Shown here one piece after another: positions 25,408-33,348 of a DNA stretch of 64,000 bases. Position numbers and translations under genes: made by a program. Origin of the DNA: Cytophagales bacterium (GTDB taxonomy: Bacteria; Bacteroidota; Bacteroidia; Cytophagales; Cyclobacteriaceae). The stretch spans positions 186,001-250,000 of the forward strand of contig JAFLBQ010000004.1 of the NCBI GenBank assembly GCA_017303805.1. Direction: 5' to 3'. Position 1 is the first letter of the stretch; the number at the start of each line of letters is the position of its first letter. Under the pieces are notes generated by a model, which was not told the DNA's origin, made no database searches, and saw only the letters and a program-made list of their open reading frames with translations.

Positions 25408-26574
25408 ATGGTCAGGTTATTTGTATTCGGTTGTGTTTTGTTGGGTGTTGTTGCGTGCAAAGCACAGCCGCCAAAAGAAAAGCCAAGTGCGGCCCTCGCT
25501 ACCGGGGCCGATCAACTTCCGCTCTTGCTTCCAAAACTTGCCAATAAGCGTGTGGCCCTTACGGTGAATCACACATCACTAATTGGTAAAACCCACCTGG
25601 CCGATTCGCTGAAAAATCTGGGCGTTCACATCGTAAAAATTTTCGGGCCCGAGCATGGCTTTCGCGGAAACGCAGCCGATGGCGAATTGGTGAATGACAG
25701 CGTGGATCTTAAAACCGGCATTCCGCTGGTTTCGCTTTATGGAAAAAACAAAAAACCAACGGCCGCACAACTGGCCGATGTAGATGTAGTAGTGTTTGAC
25801 ATACAAGACGTAGGCACGCGGTTTTATACCTACATCGGCACCATGCATTACGTAATGGAAGCATGTGCAGAATCTGATAAAAAGATGATTATTCTGGATC
25901 GGCCCAACCCCAACGATTTTGTGGATGGCCCAGTTAACGACAAACCGTTGAAATCTTTTGTGGCCATGCATACTATTCCCATTGCGCATGGTTTAACCGT
26001 AGGCGAACTGGCGCAAATGATAAATGGCGAAGGGTGGTTACTTAACAAAGTAAAATGCAACATTGAAATTGTACCGGTAAAAAACTGGAAACATGGCGAG
26101 CCTTATTTGTTACCCGTTGGCCCCTCGCCTAACCTGCCCAACAACCAGGCAATACAACTTTATCCGTCCATCTGTTTGTTTGAAGGCACCGTGGTGAGTG
26201 TAGGGCGTGGCACACCGTTCCCCTTTCAGGTTTTAGGAAACCCCGAACTGAAACAACTGCCCTTTACTTTTACACCGGTAGCCATTAAAGGGGTTGCCGT
26301 TAAACCGCCACACGAAAACAAACTGTGCTATGGAATTGATTTGCGCAACGCAACACCGGCACGAAAGATCGATCTTTCCTATCTTTTAAAAATGTATTCG
26401 CTCTATCCCGACAAGGAAAAATTTTTTACGTCTTACATCGATTTACTTGCCGGAACCAGTGCCCTGAAAGAACAAGTTAAGGCCGGGCTAACCGAAGATC
26501 AAATACGCGCCAGTTGGCAGGAAGACCTGAACGCATTTAAAAACAAGCGCAAGAAATATTTGTTGTATCCCTGA
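25408..26574 (+). CDS. namZ: NamZ-type exo-beta-N-acetylmuramidase (DUF1343)
   Basis: A 388-residue lipoprotein: the signal ends in the lipobox GVVAC (Cys17). The DUF1343 core has NHTSLIG, FGPEHGFRG (His in EHG), FDIQDVGTRFYTYI and LDRPNPN, all hallmark segments. Characterised NamZ of Tannerella and Bacillus releases terminal N-acetylmuramic acid from peptidoglycan fragments, here presumably in the periplasm for cell-wall recycling. The gene is divergent from the FtsX permease, with 11 bases between the two start codons, so promoters overlap the coding ends. Confidence 0.9.
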   Translation: MVRLFVFGCVLLGVVACKAQPPKEKPSAALATGADQLPLLLPKLANKRVALTVNHTSLIGKTHLADSLKNLGVHIVKIFGPEHGFRGNAADGELVNDSVDLKTGIPLVSLYGKNKKPTAAQLADVDVVVFDIQDVGTRFYTYIGTMHYVMEACAESDKKMIILDRPNPNDFVDGPVNDKPLKSFVAMHTIPIAHGLTVGELAQMINGEGWLLNKVKCNIEIVPVKNWKHGEPYLLPVGPSPNLPNNQAIQLYPSICLFEGTVVSVGRGTPFPFQVLGNPELKQLPFTFTPVAIKGVAVKPPHENKLCYGIDLRNATPARKIDLSYLLKMYSLYPDKEKFFTSYIDLLAGTSALKEQVKAGLTEDQIRASWQEDLNAFKNKRKKYLLYP

Positions 26575-26628
26575 TTTTACGGTGCCACCAAAAAAATAAA
26601 TGGTGTGCCTGCACTCACCTTGTTACCG

Positions 26629-27267
26629 ATGACAAAAGCTGATAAAGTAACGGACATTCTCAAGACGTTGGATAAGTTGTATCCGCATCCGGCCGTGCCG
26701 CTGGATCATCAAGACGCTTACACGCTTTTGATTGCCGTGTTGCTTTCCGCACAGTGTACCGATGTGCGGGTAAATAAAACCACCCCTTATCTTTTTAAGC
26801 TGGCCGACAATCCGTTTGACATGATTAAGCTTTCGGTTGAAGAAATCCGGGAGATCATTAAGCCGTGTGGCCTCTCGCCCATGAAATCGAAAGGCATTTA
26901 CGGGCTTTCAAAAATTCTTGTAGAAAAATATAACGGTGCCGTGCCGGCTACTTTTGAGGAGCTCGAAGCTTTGCCGGCTGTAGGCCATAAGACTGCATCG
27001 GTGGTAATGACCCAGTGGTTTGGCCAACCTGCCTTTCCGGTCGATACGCACATTCACCGGCTGGCATACCGGTGGGGGTTAAGTACCGGCAAAAGTGTGG
27101 AACAAACCGAGCGGGATTTAAAGCGGCTTATTCCCGAAACAAAATGGAATAAAGCCCACCTGCAGATTATTTACTTTGGAAGGGAGTATTGCCCTGCCCG
27201 CAGCCATAATTGGCAGGCTTGCCCTATTTGCAAGAAATATCTCCGAAAGGAACTTCGAAAAAATTAA
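26629..27267 (+). CDS. nth: Endonuclease III
   Basis: A DNA glycosylase/AP lyase for oxidised pyrimidines. I chose ATG 26629 (212 residues) over the in-frame GTG at 26605. The helix-hairpin-helix with catalytic Lys is LPAVGHKTASV, and the catalytic Asp is in FPVDTHIHRL. The C-terminal iron-sulphur motif is unusual: three Cys in the order C-x9-C-x2-C instead of C-x6-C-x2-C-x5-C, so a standard 4Fe-4S cluster is doubtful. It starts a run of same-strand housekeeping genes (fmt, folA). Confidence 0.92.
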   Translation: MTKADKVTDILKTLDKLYPHPAVPLDHQDAYTLLIAVLLSAQCTDVRVNKTTPYLFKLADNPFDMIKLSVEEIREIIKPCGLSPMKSKGIYGLSKILVEKYNGAVPATFEELEALPAVGHKTASVVMTQWFGQPAFPVDTHIHRLAYRWGLSTGKSVEQTERDLKRLIPETKWNKAHLQIIYFGREYCPARSHNWQACPICKKYLRKELRKN

Positions 27268-27357
27268 TGTGTAGTGCGAAGCATTAATTTCCTACACGTG
27301 AAAGCCTGACTTACTAATTTGCAGTGGATTGTTTTACCTGGTAAATAGATTATACAA

Positions 27358-28269
27358 ATGAACCCTTTGCGGATTGTATTTATGGGTACACCTGAGTTTG
27401 CCGTACCCAGCCTAGAACTACTAATTAAAAATAACTGGAACGTGGTGGCTGTACTAACTGCACCCGATAAACCTCAGGGCCGTGGTCAAAAGTTAATACC
27501 CTCGCCTGTAAAAGAAGCTGCACTGCAACACAACATTCCGGTGTTGCAGCCCACCAACCTAAAAGCGCCTGCATTTATTGAGGAGCTGAAAAGTTATAAT
27601 GCCAACCTGCAAATTGTTGTAGCCTTTAGAATGTTGCCTGAAGTAGTGTGGGCTATGCCGGCATTCGGTACCTTTAATTTACATGCCTCGTTGTTGCCAA
27701 ACTACCGGGGCGCAGCACCTATTAACTGGGCAATCATCAATGGCGAAACTGAAACCGGAGTTACTACCTTTTTTTTACAACATGAAATTGATACAGGTAG
27801 CATAATCTTTCAGGAAAAGGAACCGATTTATGAAAGTGATACCGTTGGCAGTTTGTACGAGCGTTTGATGCACAAAGGCGCCAACCTGGTATTAAAAACG
27901 GTCGAGGCCATTCAATCGGGCAAATACCCTTCGGAGCCACAGCCAACCGTTCTCAAACTTCAACATGCTCCAAAAATTTTTAAAGAAACCTGCGAGATCA
28001 ACTGGACGATGTCAGCGAAAAAAGTGGTTGATTTCGTGAGGGGTTTAAGTCCGTACCCCGGAGCCTGGACGGTGCTGAACGGCAAGCTCTTTAAAATCTT
28101 TTTGTGCCGGCACACTGGAGAAAACACTCCGGCACCAGCCGGGCAGTGGATAATTGATAAAGAATTAAAGGTGAAAGCTGCCGATGGGTGGATTAGCATT
28201 CTTGAGTTTCAGCCGGAAGGAAAAAAAAGAATGGCTGTATCCGAATTTTTACGTGGCAATACCATTTGA
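27358..28269 (+). CDS. fmt: Methionyl-tRNA formyltransferase
   Basis: A 303-residue enzyme that formylates initiator Met-tRNA using 10-formyl-THF. The N-terminal formyltransferase fold has FMGTPEFAVPSL, and the SLLPNYRGAAPINWAIINGE signature carries the active-site region with Asn-His-type partners (NLHASLLP). The C-terminal OB-like domain covers about 205-303. Its position next to folA, also in one-carbon metabolism, is typical chance or loose clustering. The length is normal for the family. Confidence 0.97.
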   Translation: MNPLRIVFMGTPEFAVPSLELLIKNNWNVVAVLTAPDKPQGRGQKLIPSPVKEAALQHNIPVLQPTNLKAPAFIEELKSYNANLQIVVAFRMLPEVVWAMPAFGTFNLHASLLPNYRGAAPINWAIINGETETGVTTFFLQHEIDTGSIIFQEKEPIYESDTVGSLYERLMHKGANLVLKTVEAIQSGKYPSEPQPTVLKLQHAPKIFKETCEINWTMSAKKVVDFVRGLSPYPGAWTVLNGKLFKIFLCRHTGENTPAPAGQWIIDKELKVKAADGWISILEFQPEGKKRMAVSEFLRGNTI

Positions 28270-28344
28270 TTTTCTCACCTTTCTCCACGATTTGTTCTGG
28301 TGCTTACTCTTTTCGTTGGCGTATAAATTTCCAAATTTCGTTGA

Positions 28345-28845
28345 ATGATTATTTCGTTGATAGCGGCCCTTACTGAAAACCGGGTGATTGGTAAAGACAA
28401 TGATTTGCCGTGGCGATTGCCCGATGACATGAAGTACTTTATGGAAACCACCAAAGGGCACTATGTAATTATGGGAAGAAAAAACTACCAATCGCTTCCG
28501 CCAAAATTCCGGCCCTTACCCCACCGCACCAACATTGTAGTTACCCGCTCGCCTCATTTTGAGGCCCCCGGTTGCCAGGTGGTGCACACACCGGCCGATG
28601 CCTTGCAAGTTGCCCGCGCAGCTAACCAACAAGAACTATTTGTAATTGGCGGTGCCGAAATCTACGCCCAGTTTTTGCCACACGCCAACCGACTTTACCT
28701 TACTGAAATAAAAACAACCCTTGCCGGAGACACGTACTTTCCTCAAATTAACAGCAACGAGTGGAAAGAGCTTTCGCGCAAGCACCATGCCCCAGACTAC
28801 AAGCATCTTTTTGCCTTTGATTTCGTTGTGTACGAAAGAATTTAA
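28345..28845 (+). CDS. folA: Dihydrofolate reductase
   Basis: A 166-residue NADPH-dependent reductase making tetrahydrofolate. It has the start [22 protein letters not shown], the acidic active-site residue in LPDDMKYF, the cofactor segment [12 protein letters not shown] and [13 protein letters not shown]. The length and order match chromosomal DHFR. It is followed 12 bases later by a small membrane protein gene. Confidence 0.97.
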   Translation: MIISLIAALTENRVIGKDNDLPWRLPDDMKYFMETTKGHYVIMGRKNYQSLPPKFRPLPHRTNIVVTRSPHFEAPGCQVVHTPADALQVARAANQQELFVIGGAEIYAQFLPHANRLYLTEIKTTLAGDTYFPQINSNEWKELSRKHHAPDYKHLFAFDFVVYERI

Positions 28846-28857
28846 ATTGCCAACACT

Positions 28858-29229
28858 ATGGAAAATCACAATCGGGTTTTAGGTTTTATCTACATCATTA
28901 CAGGCGCTTTTCAAATTATGGGAATGGTAATTTTATATGCACTCTTCGATACGCTTATGCCTTATTTGGCGGAGCAGGCCGGGCCCGATGGCGGCTGGGT
29001 TTTTGAGTGGCTCGTACCCTTTATAGGCACGTTGGCGCTGGGTGTCATTATTATCTTTTCAATTCCTTCGCTTATTGCAGGCATCGGGTTGTTAAACCAG
29101 CAAAGGTGGGCCCTCACGCTGGCGTTAATCCTGGGCATCTTCAAATTATTTTCATTTCCCATCGGCACAGCCATTGGTGTTTATACCATTTGGGTGTATG
29201 CCGAAACTACAAAAGCAAAACCCGCATGA
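28858..29229 (+). CDS. Small four-helix membrane protein
   Basis: A 123-residue protein with hydrophobic segments at about 8-30, 47-75 (long, possibly two), 82-100 and 103-117. It resembles widespread small Bacteroidota membrane proteins without known function. Its stop codon overlaps the start of the SDR gene (ATGA), so the two are translationally coupled. Confidence 0.75.
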   Translation: MENHNRVLGFIYIITGAFQIMGMVILYALFDTLMPYLAEQAGPDGGWVFEWLVPFIGTLALGVIIIFSIPSLIAGIGLLNQQRWALTLALILGIFKLFSFPIGTAIGVYTIWVYAETTKAKPA

Positions 29230-30035
29230 AGTACTTCTCAACTAAAGTGGTATGGATAACCGGGGCCTCATCCGGCATAGGCGAAGCTTTAACTTATGAA
29301 CTGGCAAACCAGGGCGCGCGGCTTATTCTTTCGGCCCGAAGGAAAGAAGAGTTGGAACGGGTAAAAGGCAATTGCCCGATTGCCACACAAACCAATATTA
29401 AAATTTTGCCGCTTGATCTAAGTGAATCGGCCACGCTAAAGCTTAGTGCCGAAGCAGCCGTGCAGTTGTTTGGGCAGGTGGATATCCTAATCAACAACGG
29501 GGGTATAAGCCAGCGCAGCCTTGCTAAAGAAACGCTTTTGGAAGTTGACCGCAAGGTGATGGAAGTGGATTACTTTGGTACAGTAGCGCTTACAAAATAT
29601 TTGCTACCCCATTTACTATTGCGCAAAGCGGGCCACATTGTAACCATCTCCAGCGTAATGGGTAAAATCGGTACCCCTTATCGCTCGGGCTATGCAGCCG
29701 CCAAGCACGCGCTGCATGGCTTCTTCGATTCGTTGCGTGCCGAATTGTGGAAAGAGAGCCCCCACCTTTACGTAACCCTTATTTGCCCCGGTTGGATTAA
29801 AACCAACATAACGTTGCATGCCGTAACCGGAGACGGTACCGCATTAAATGAGATGGATGGCAGCACAAGCACCGGAATGCCAGCCGCCCGGTTTGCGCGC
29901 AAGGCGCTGCATGCGGTGGCTCGCAAAAAGAACGAAGTGTACATTGGTGGCGTAAAAGAGAAATTTGCTGTTTACCTTAAAAGATTTTTGCCGGGCACTT
30001 TTGCAAGCATGGTGCGTACTGCCAAGGTACGGTAG
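29226..30035 (+). CDS. SDR family oxidoreductase
   Basis: A 269-residue short-chain dehydrogenase. The NAD(P)-binding TGASSGIG (about 11-18) and NNGGI (about 91-95) motifs are clear. The catalytic Ser is in ISSVMG and the Tyr-x3-Lys is YAAAKH. The Arg residues after the first strand (SARRKEEL) suggest NADP. It resembles the DHRS7-like subgroup. I chose the ATG at 29226, which overlaps the preceding stop as ATGA; longer upstream starts would overlap that gene heavily and are rejected. Confidence 0.93.
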   Translation: MKYFSTKVVWITGASSGIGEALTYELANQGARLILSARRKEELERVKGNCPIATQTNIKILPLDLSESATLKLSAEAAVQLFGQVDILINNGGISQRSLAKETLLEVDRKVMEVDYFGTVALTKYLLPHLLLRKAGHIVTISSVMGKIGTPYRSGYAAAKHALHGFFDSLRAELWKESPHLYVTLICPGWIKTNITLHAVTGDGTALNEMDGSTSTGMPAARFARKALHAVARKKNEVYIGGVKEKFAVYLKRFLPGTFASMVRTAKVR

Positions 30036-30095
30036 CTAAAGTTTTTTCTTTCGGCTGCATTTTGCCGTGGGCAAAATTGTTAAGTTTACTTAGCT

Positions 30096-31424
30096 ATGCT
30101 GCCCCCTGGTTCCCTTCGTACAATAATTCTTGGTAAGAGAAACTTCATCCTGTCGCACTCGGAATATAAGCGGGCATTGTTAACAGGCCAGTTGTGCATC
30201 ATCGCGTTCTCGGTATGTTTCGGCTATTTTCTTTTTGATTTTTATAACGGTGTACCGCACGGCCTGGCCTATGAACTGGGTGGCGCTTTTCTGGCGCTGG
30301 CTTGCTTCTTTCTTAACCGGGCTACCTATTACACGGTGGCCAAAATTGTTTTAGGTGTAGTTGTAAACTCTATGGTGCTTTTGTTTTCGCAAGTGGAACC
30401 GGAAAGCACAGGCCTGCACATGTACTACATACCTTGTGCACTGGGGGCCATAGCTGCTTTTGGGTATGAAGAGCGCATCAAAAGCCTGTTCATGTTGCTT
30501 TTGCCCGTTACATTTTTTATCATCAGCCAAACTACCCACTTTACTATAATCGAAAAAACGCACCACTACAGCGAGTACGACAAGGCTAACCTTATTATCA
30601 ATTTTGCAGGAGTACTTACAGCCTCGGTTTTAATTATTTACTACCTGATAAGCGTAAACTACCGGTCGGAAAAATCGTTGCGTGAAAATGAAAAGCAAAT
30701 CCGGGATAAAAATACAGAGCTAACCCGCCTCAATACAGAGTTAGACCAGTTTGTTTACAGTACCGCCCACGACCTGATGGCTCCGTTAAGTTCGGTGCGC
30801 GGGCTTATTAATCTGAGCAGGGTTACCACCGATGCGGCAGAAGTGCGGCAATTGATTGAACTGATGGATGGTCGCGTGGACGACCTGCAGAAATTTATTC
30901 GTGATATTACCGACTACTCCCGCAATACCCGGCTGGAGGTTCAAAAGAAAAAAGTAATGGTGAGTAAGCTTATCCGCACCATACTCGAAATTTTACGAGC
31001 GCACCCGCATTCAGAAAAAGTAAAAGTAGATTTAGATGTTCCTGCAGACCTGGTAATTTATTCAGACCCTTCGCGGTTGCAGATTGTGTTGAGCAACCTG
31101 ATTGCCAACGCTATTAAATACATGGATCCGGGCAAATCTGCACCCGTTTTAAAAGTAAGTGCTACGCTGCGCGAAAGCCACATCAAGTTTATCATACAGG
31201 ATAACGGATTGGGAATTCCGCCCGACCACATTCAAAGAATCTGGGATATGTTTTACCAGGCAAACGAAAAATCTGAAGGCTCGGGCCTTGGTCTCTACAT
31301 AGTAAGGCAAACCGTAGAAAAACTGCGCGGTACCATTCTGGTTGCCTCTGAAATGGGATTAGGTTCTACTTTTACCGTAATTATTCCGGTGTACAATGCA
31401 CCGGATACCATACAGAATAATTAA
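30096..31424 (+). CDS. Sensor histidine kinase with 6-helix membrane domain
   Basis: A 442-residue kinase. The N-terminal 190 residues carry about six TM helices (about 29-50, 56-73, 78-96, 106-124, 130-148, 167-187). A short coiled coil (193-215) leads to HisKA with the phosphoacceptor His in FVYSTAHDLMAPLSS (about 228). The HATPase domain has the N box LSNLIANAIKY, the DNGLGIP G1 box and SEGSGLGLYI. No response regulator is adjacent. A short inverted repeat (ATTTTGCC / GGCAAAAT, 30059-30077) precedes the gene. Confidence 0.92.
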   Translation: MLPPGSLRTIILGKRNFILSHSEYKRALLTGQLCIIAFSVCFGYFLFDFYNGVPHGLAYELGGAFLALACFFLNRATYYTVAKIVLGVVVNSMVLLFSQVEPESTGLHMYYIPCALGAIAAFGYEERIKSLFMLLLPVTFFIISQTTHFTIIEKTHHYSEYDKANLIINFAGVLTASVLIIYYLISVNYRSEKSLRENEKQIRDKNTELTRLNTELDQFVYSTAHDLMAPLSSVRGLINLSRVTTDAAEVRQLIELMDGRVDDLQKFIRDITDYSRNTRLEVQKKKVMVSKLIRTILEILRAHPHSEKVKVDLDVPADLVIYSDPSRLQIVLSNLIANAIKYMDPGKSAPVLKVSATLRESHIKFIIQDNGLGIPPDHIQRIWDMFYQANEKSEGSGLGLYIVRQTVEKLRGTILVASEMGLGSTFTVIIPVYNAPDTIQNN

Positions 31425-31517
31425 ACTTACTTTGTGTTGATAAAATGGCCCCTGTTGCTTTCTACACGAAAAGGATACTTGGGCCACTCCATGTGACCTA
31501 AACCAAAATTAAAACAC

Positions 31518-32975
31518 ATGAAACATCTGTTCATTCCTTTGCTGGCCATTATAATTTTCGGTTGCAGTACACAAAACCCAACTACCATGGAACGCTACCG
31601 GCCCCAGGTGCACTTTACGCCACATCATAATTGGACAAACGATCCGAATGGACTGGTTTACCTGGATGGTGAGTACCATTTATTTTTTCAATACAATCCT
31701 TACGGTACTACGTGGGGGCATATGAGCTGGGGCCATGCCATAAGCACCGATTTGATTACCTGGAAAGAACTGCCGGTTGCATTGGAAGAATACACTGATG
31801 CGCAAACCGGTGACAGCACGATGATTTTTTCGGGCACTGCTGTTGTTGATTTTAATAATTCGTTTGTTGACTGCGACACACCCGATTGCCTAGTGGCCAT
31901 TTACACTTCGCATGTGCACCGCAACAACGAAGGCCTGCGGCAACATCAAAGCCTGGCTTACAGCAGCAACAAGGGCAGAAGCTGGAACCGGTATTCTAAA
32001 AATCCGGTATTGGACATTGAGCGCAAAGATTTTCGCGACCCCAAAGTATTCTGGTATGCCCCGCACCAAAAATGGATTATGGTATTGGTAGTACCCGATC
32101 TTTTTAAAGTTCAGTTGTACGAGTCGAAGAATTTAACCGCATGGACTTTGTTGAGTGAGTTTGGAAATGCAGGCGATACCTTGCGCATTTGGGAATGTCC
32201 TGATCTGTATGAACTCCCCGTGCACGATCAACCCGGCAAAAGCAAATGGGTGCTTTCACTTTCGGGTAGCCACCCCGCAGGCGATACCTTTGTAGGAATG
32301 CAATATTTTGTAGGCGAGTTTGACGGCACAACATTTACCACCGCGCAAACACAGCCCCTCTATGTTGATTTTGGAAAAGACTTTTATGCCGGTATTGTAT
32401 TTAACAATGTACCCAACCGCACGATTATGTTGGGCTGGGTAAACAACTGGACCTACGCCAACCAAATTCCAACCGGAAGTTGGCGGGGCATGTTTTCGAT
32501 ACCACGTGAGTTAGGGCTAAAGGAAACAACCCACGGCTTTAGATTAACCCAGCATCCCGTAAAGGAATGGGGCGGTGCCCGAATTCAAAAACTCAACTCG
32601 ATTGCGGACCTGGCCACACAATCTTTTGAATTGGAAGTTGAACTGGAAGAAGGCGGGGCTATAAACCTATTTAAATCCGGTACCGAAAAAACAACCGTAG
32701 GCTTACGCGAAGGCAAATTGTTTTTAGACCGAACCCAATCGGGCCTTGTGGATTTTCAAAAAGACTTTGCCAGTGTGGAATCAGTTGCCATTGAACCGGC
32801 ACCAGAAAAAATTACGCTGCAGATCATTGCCGATCAATCGGTAATAGAAGTATTTACTACGGATGGTTTATACACACTAACCGACCAAGTATTTCCAACC
32901 CACAGCAAACCAGGTGTGGAGGTAGTGGGTAATGCTGTGGTAAAAAATGTATGGTCAGTCGGGTTGCGAAATTGA
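31518..32975 (+). CDS. GH32 family fructan/sucrose hydrolase lipoprotein
   Basis: A 485-residue GH32 enzyme. The lipoprotein signal ends in IFGC (Cys16). The five-blade propeller has the nucleophile Asp42 in NWTNDPNG, the transition-state RDP motif at 173-175, and the acid/base Glu226 in WECPDLY. A C-terminal beta-sandwich covers about 355-485. It would split levan, inulin or sucrose at the cell surface or in the periplasm. No SusC/D or sugar transporter is adjacent, so it is an isolated gene. Its 3' end overlaps the convergent VOC gene by 21 bases. Confidence 0.94.
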   Translation: MKHLFIPLLAIIIFGCSTQNPTTMERYRPQVHFTPHHNWTNDPNGLVYLDGEYHLFFQYNPYGTTWGHMSWGHAISTDLITWKELPVALEEYTDAQTGDSTMIFSGTAVVDFNNSFVDCDTPDCLVAIYTSHVHRNNEGLRQHQSLAYSSNKGRSWNRYSKNPVLDIERKDFRDPKVFWYAPHQKWIMVLVVPDLFKVQLYESKNLTAWTLLSEFGNAGDTLRIWECPDLYELPVHDQPGKSKWVLSLSGSHPAGDTFVGMQYFVGEFDGTTFTTAQTQPLYVDFGKDFYAGIVFNNVPNRTIMLGWVNNWTYANQIPTGSWRGMFSIPRELGLKETTHGFRLTQHPVKEWGGARIQKLNSIADLATQSFELEVELEEGGAINLFKSGTEKTTVGLREGKLFLDRTQSGLVDFQKDFASVESVAIEPAPEKITLQIIADQSVIEVFTTDGLYTLTDQVFPTHSKPGVEVVGNAVVKNVWSVGLRN

Positions 32976-33335
32976 CCCGGGCAACTGAAACTCTGGATTA
33001 AAAATTATACCGATCACATTACCCCACGGATCGCGCACGGTGGCCGTTACAATATCTCCACCAACATTGGTGGGATTTTCGTGTGCGGTGGCACCTATTG
33101 CCATAAGTCGGTTAAATTCTGATTCTATATCTTCTACTCCCCAATAAGAGAGTATGTTGCTGGTCTTTTGAGTATCGCCTTCTTCGGGCAATAATCCCAG
33201 TTCATAGCCTTTTACATTAAACCCCACATAGAATGGCTGATCAAAATAAGGTTGCACCTGAAATGCTTTTGCATACCACGCCCTTGCTGCCGCGAGGTCG
33301 GGTACTTTATAAATAGTTGTGCGTAGTCCTAGCAT
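32955..33335 (-). CDS. VOC family (glyoxalase-like) protein
   Basis: A 126-residue single-domain VOC protein with two beta-alpha-beta-beta-beta units: KVPDLAAARAWYAKAF at the start, EFNRLMAIGATAHENP in the second unit, and VTATVRDPWGNVIGIIFNPEF at the end. Members bind metals and act as lyases, dioxygenases or resistance proteins, and nothing here fixes the substrate. It lies 13 bases downstream of... the CHAT gene stop lies downstream of it on the same strand, so it heads that pair. Confidence 0.85.
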   Translation of the reverse strand: MLGLRTTIYKVPDLAAARAWYAKAFQVQPYFDQPFYVGFNVKGYELGLLPEEGDTQKTSNILSYWGVEDIESEFNRLMAIGATAHENPTNVGGDIVTATVRDPWGNVIGIIFNPEFQLPGSISQPD

Positions 33336-33348
33336 GCTTCAAATTAGT

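Noticed and set aside
29007-29226. Upstream extension of the SDR gene
   Set aside because: It overlaps most of the small membrane gene, and the canonical SDR N-terminus begins at 29226.
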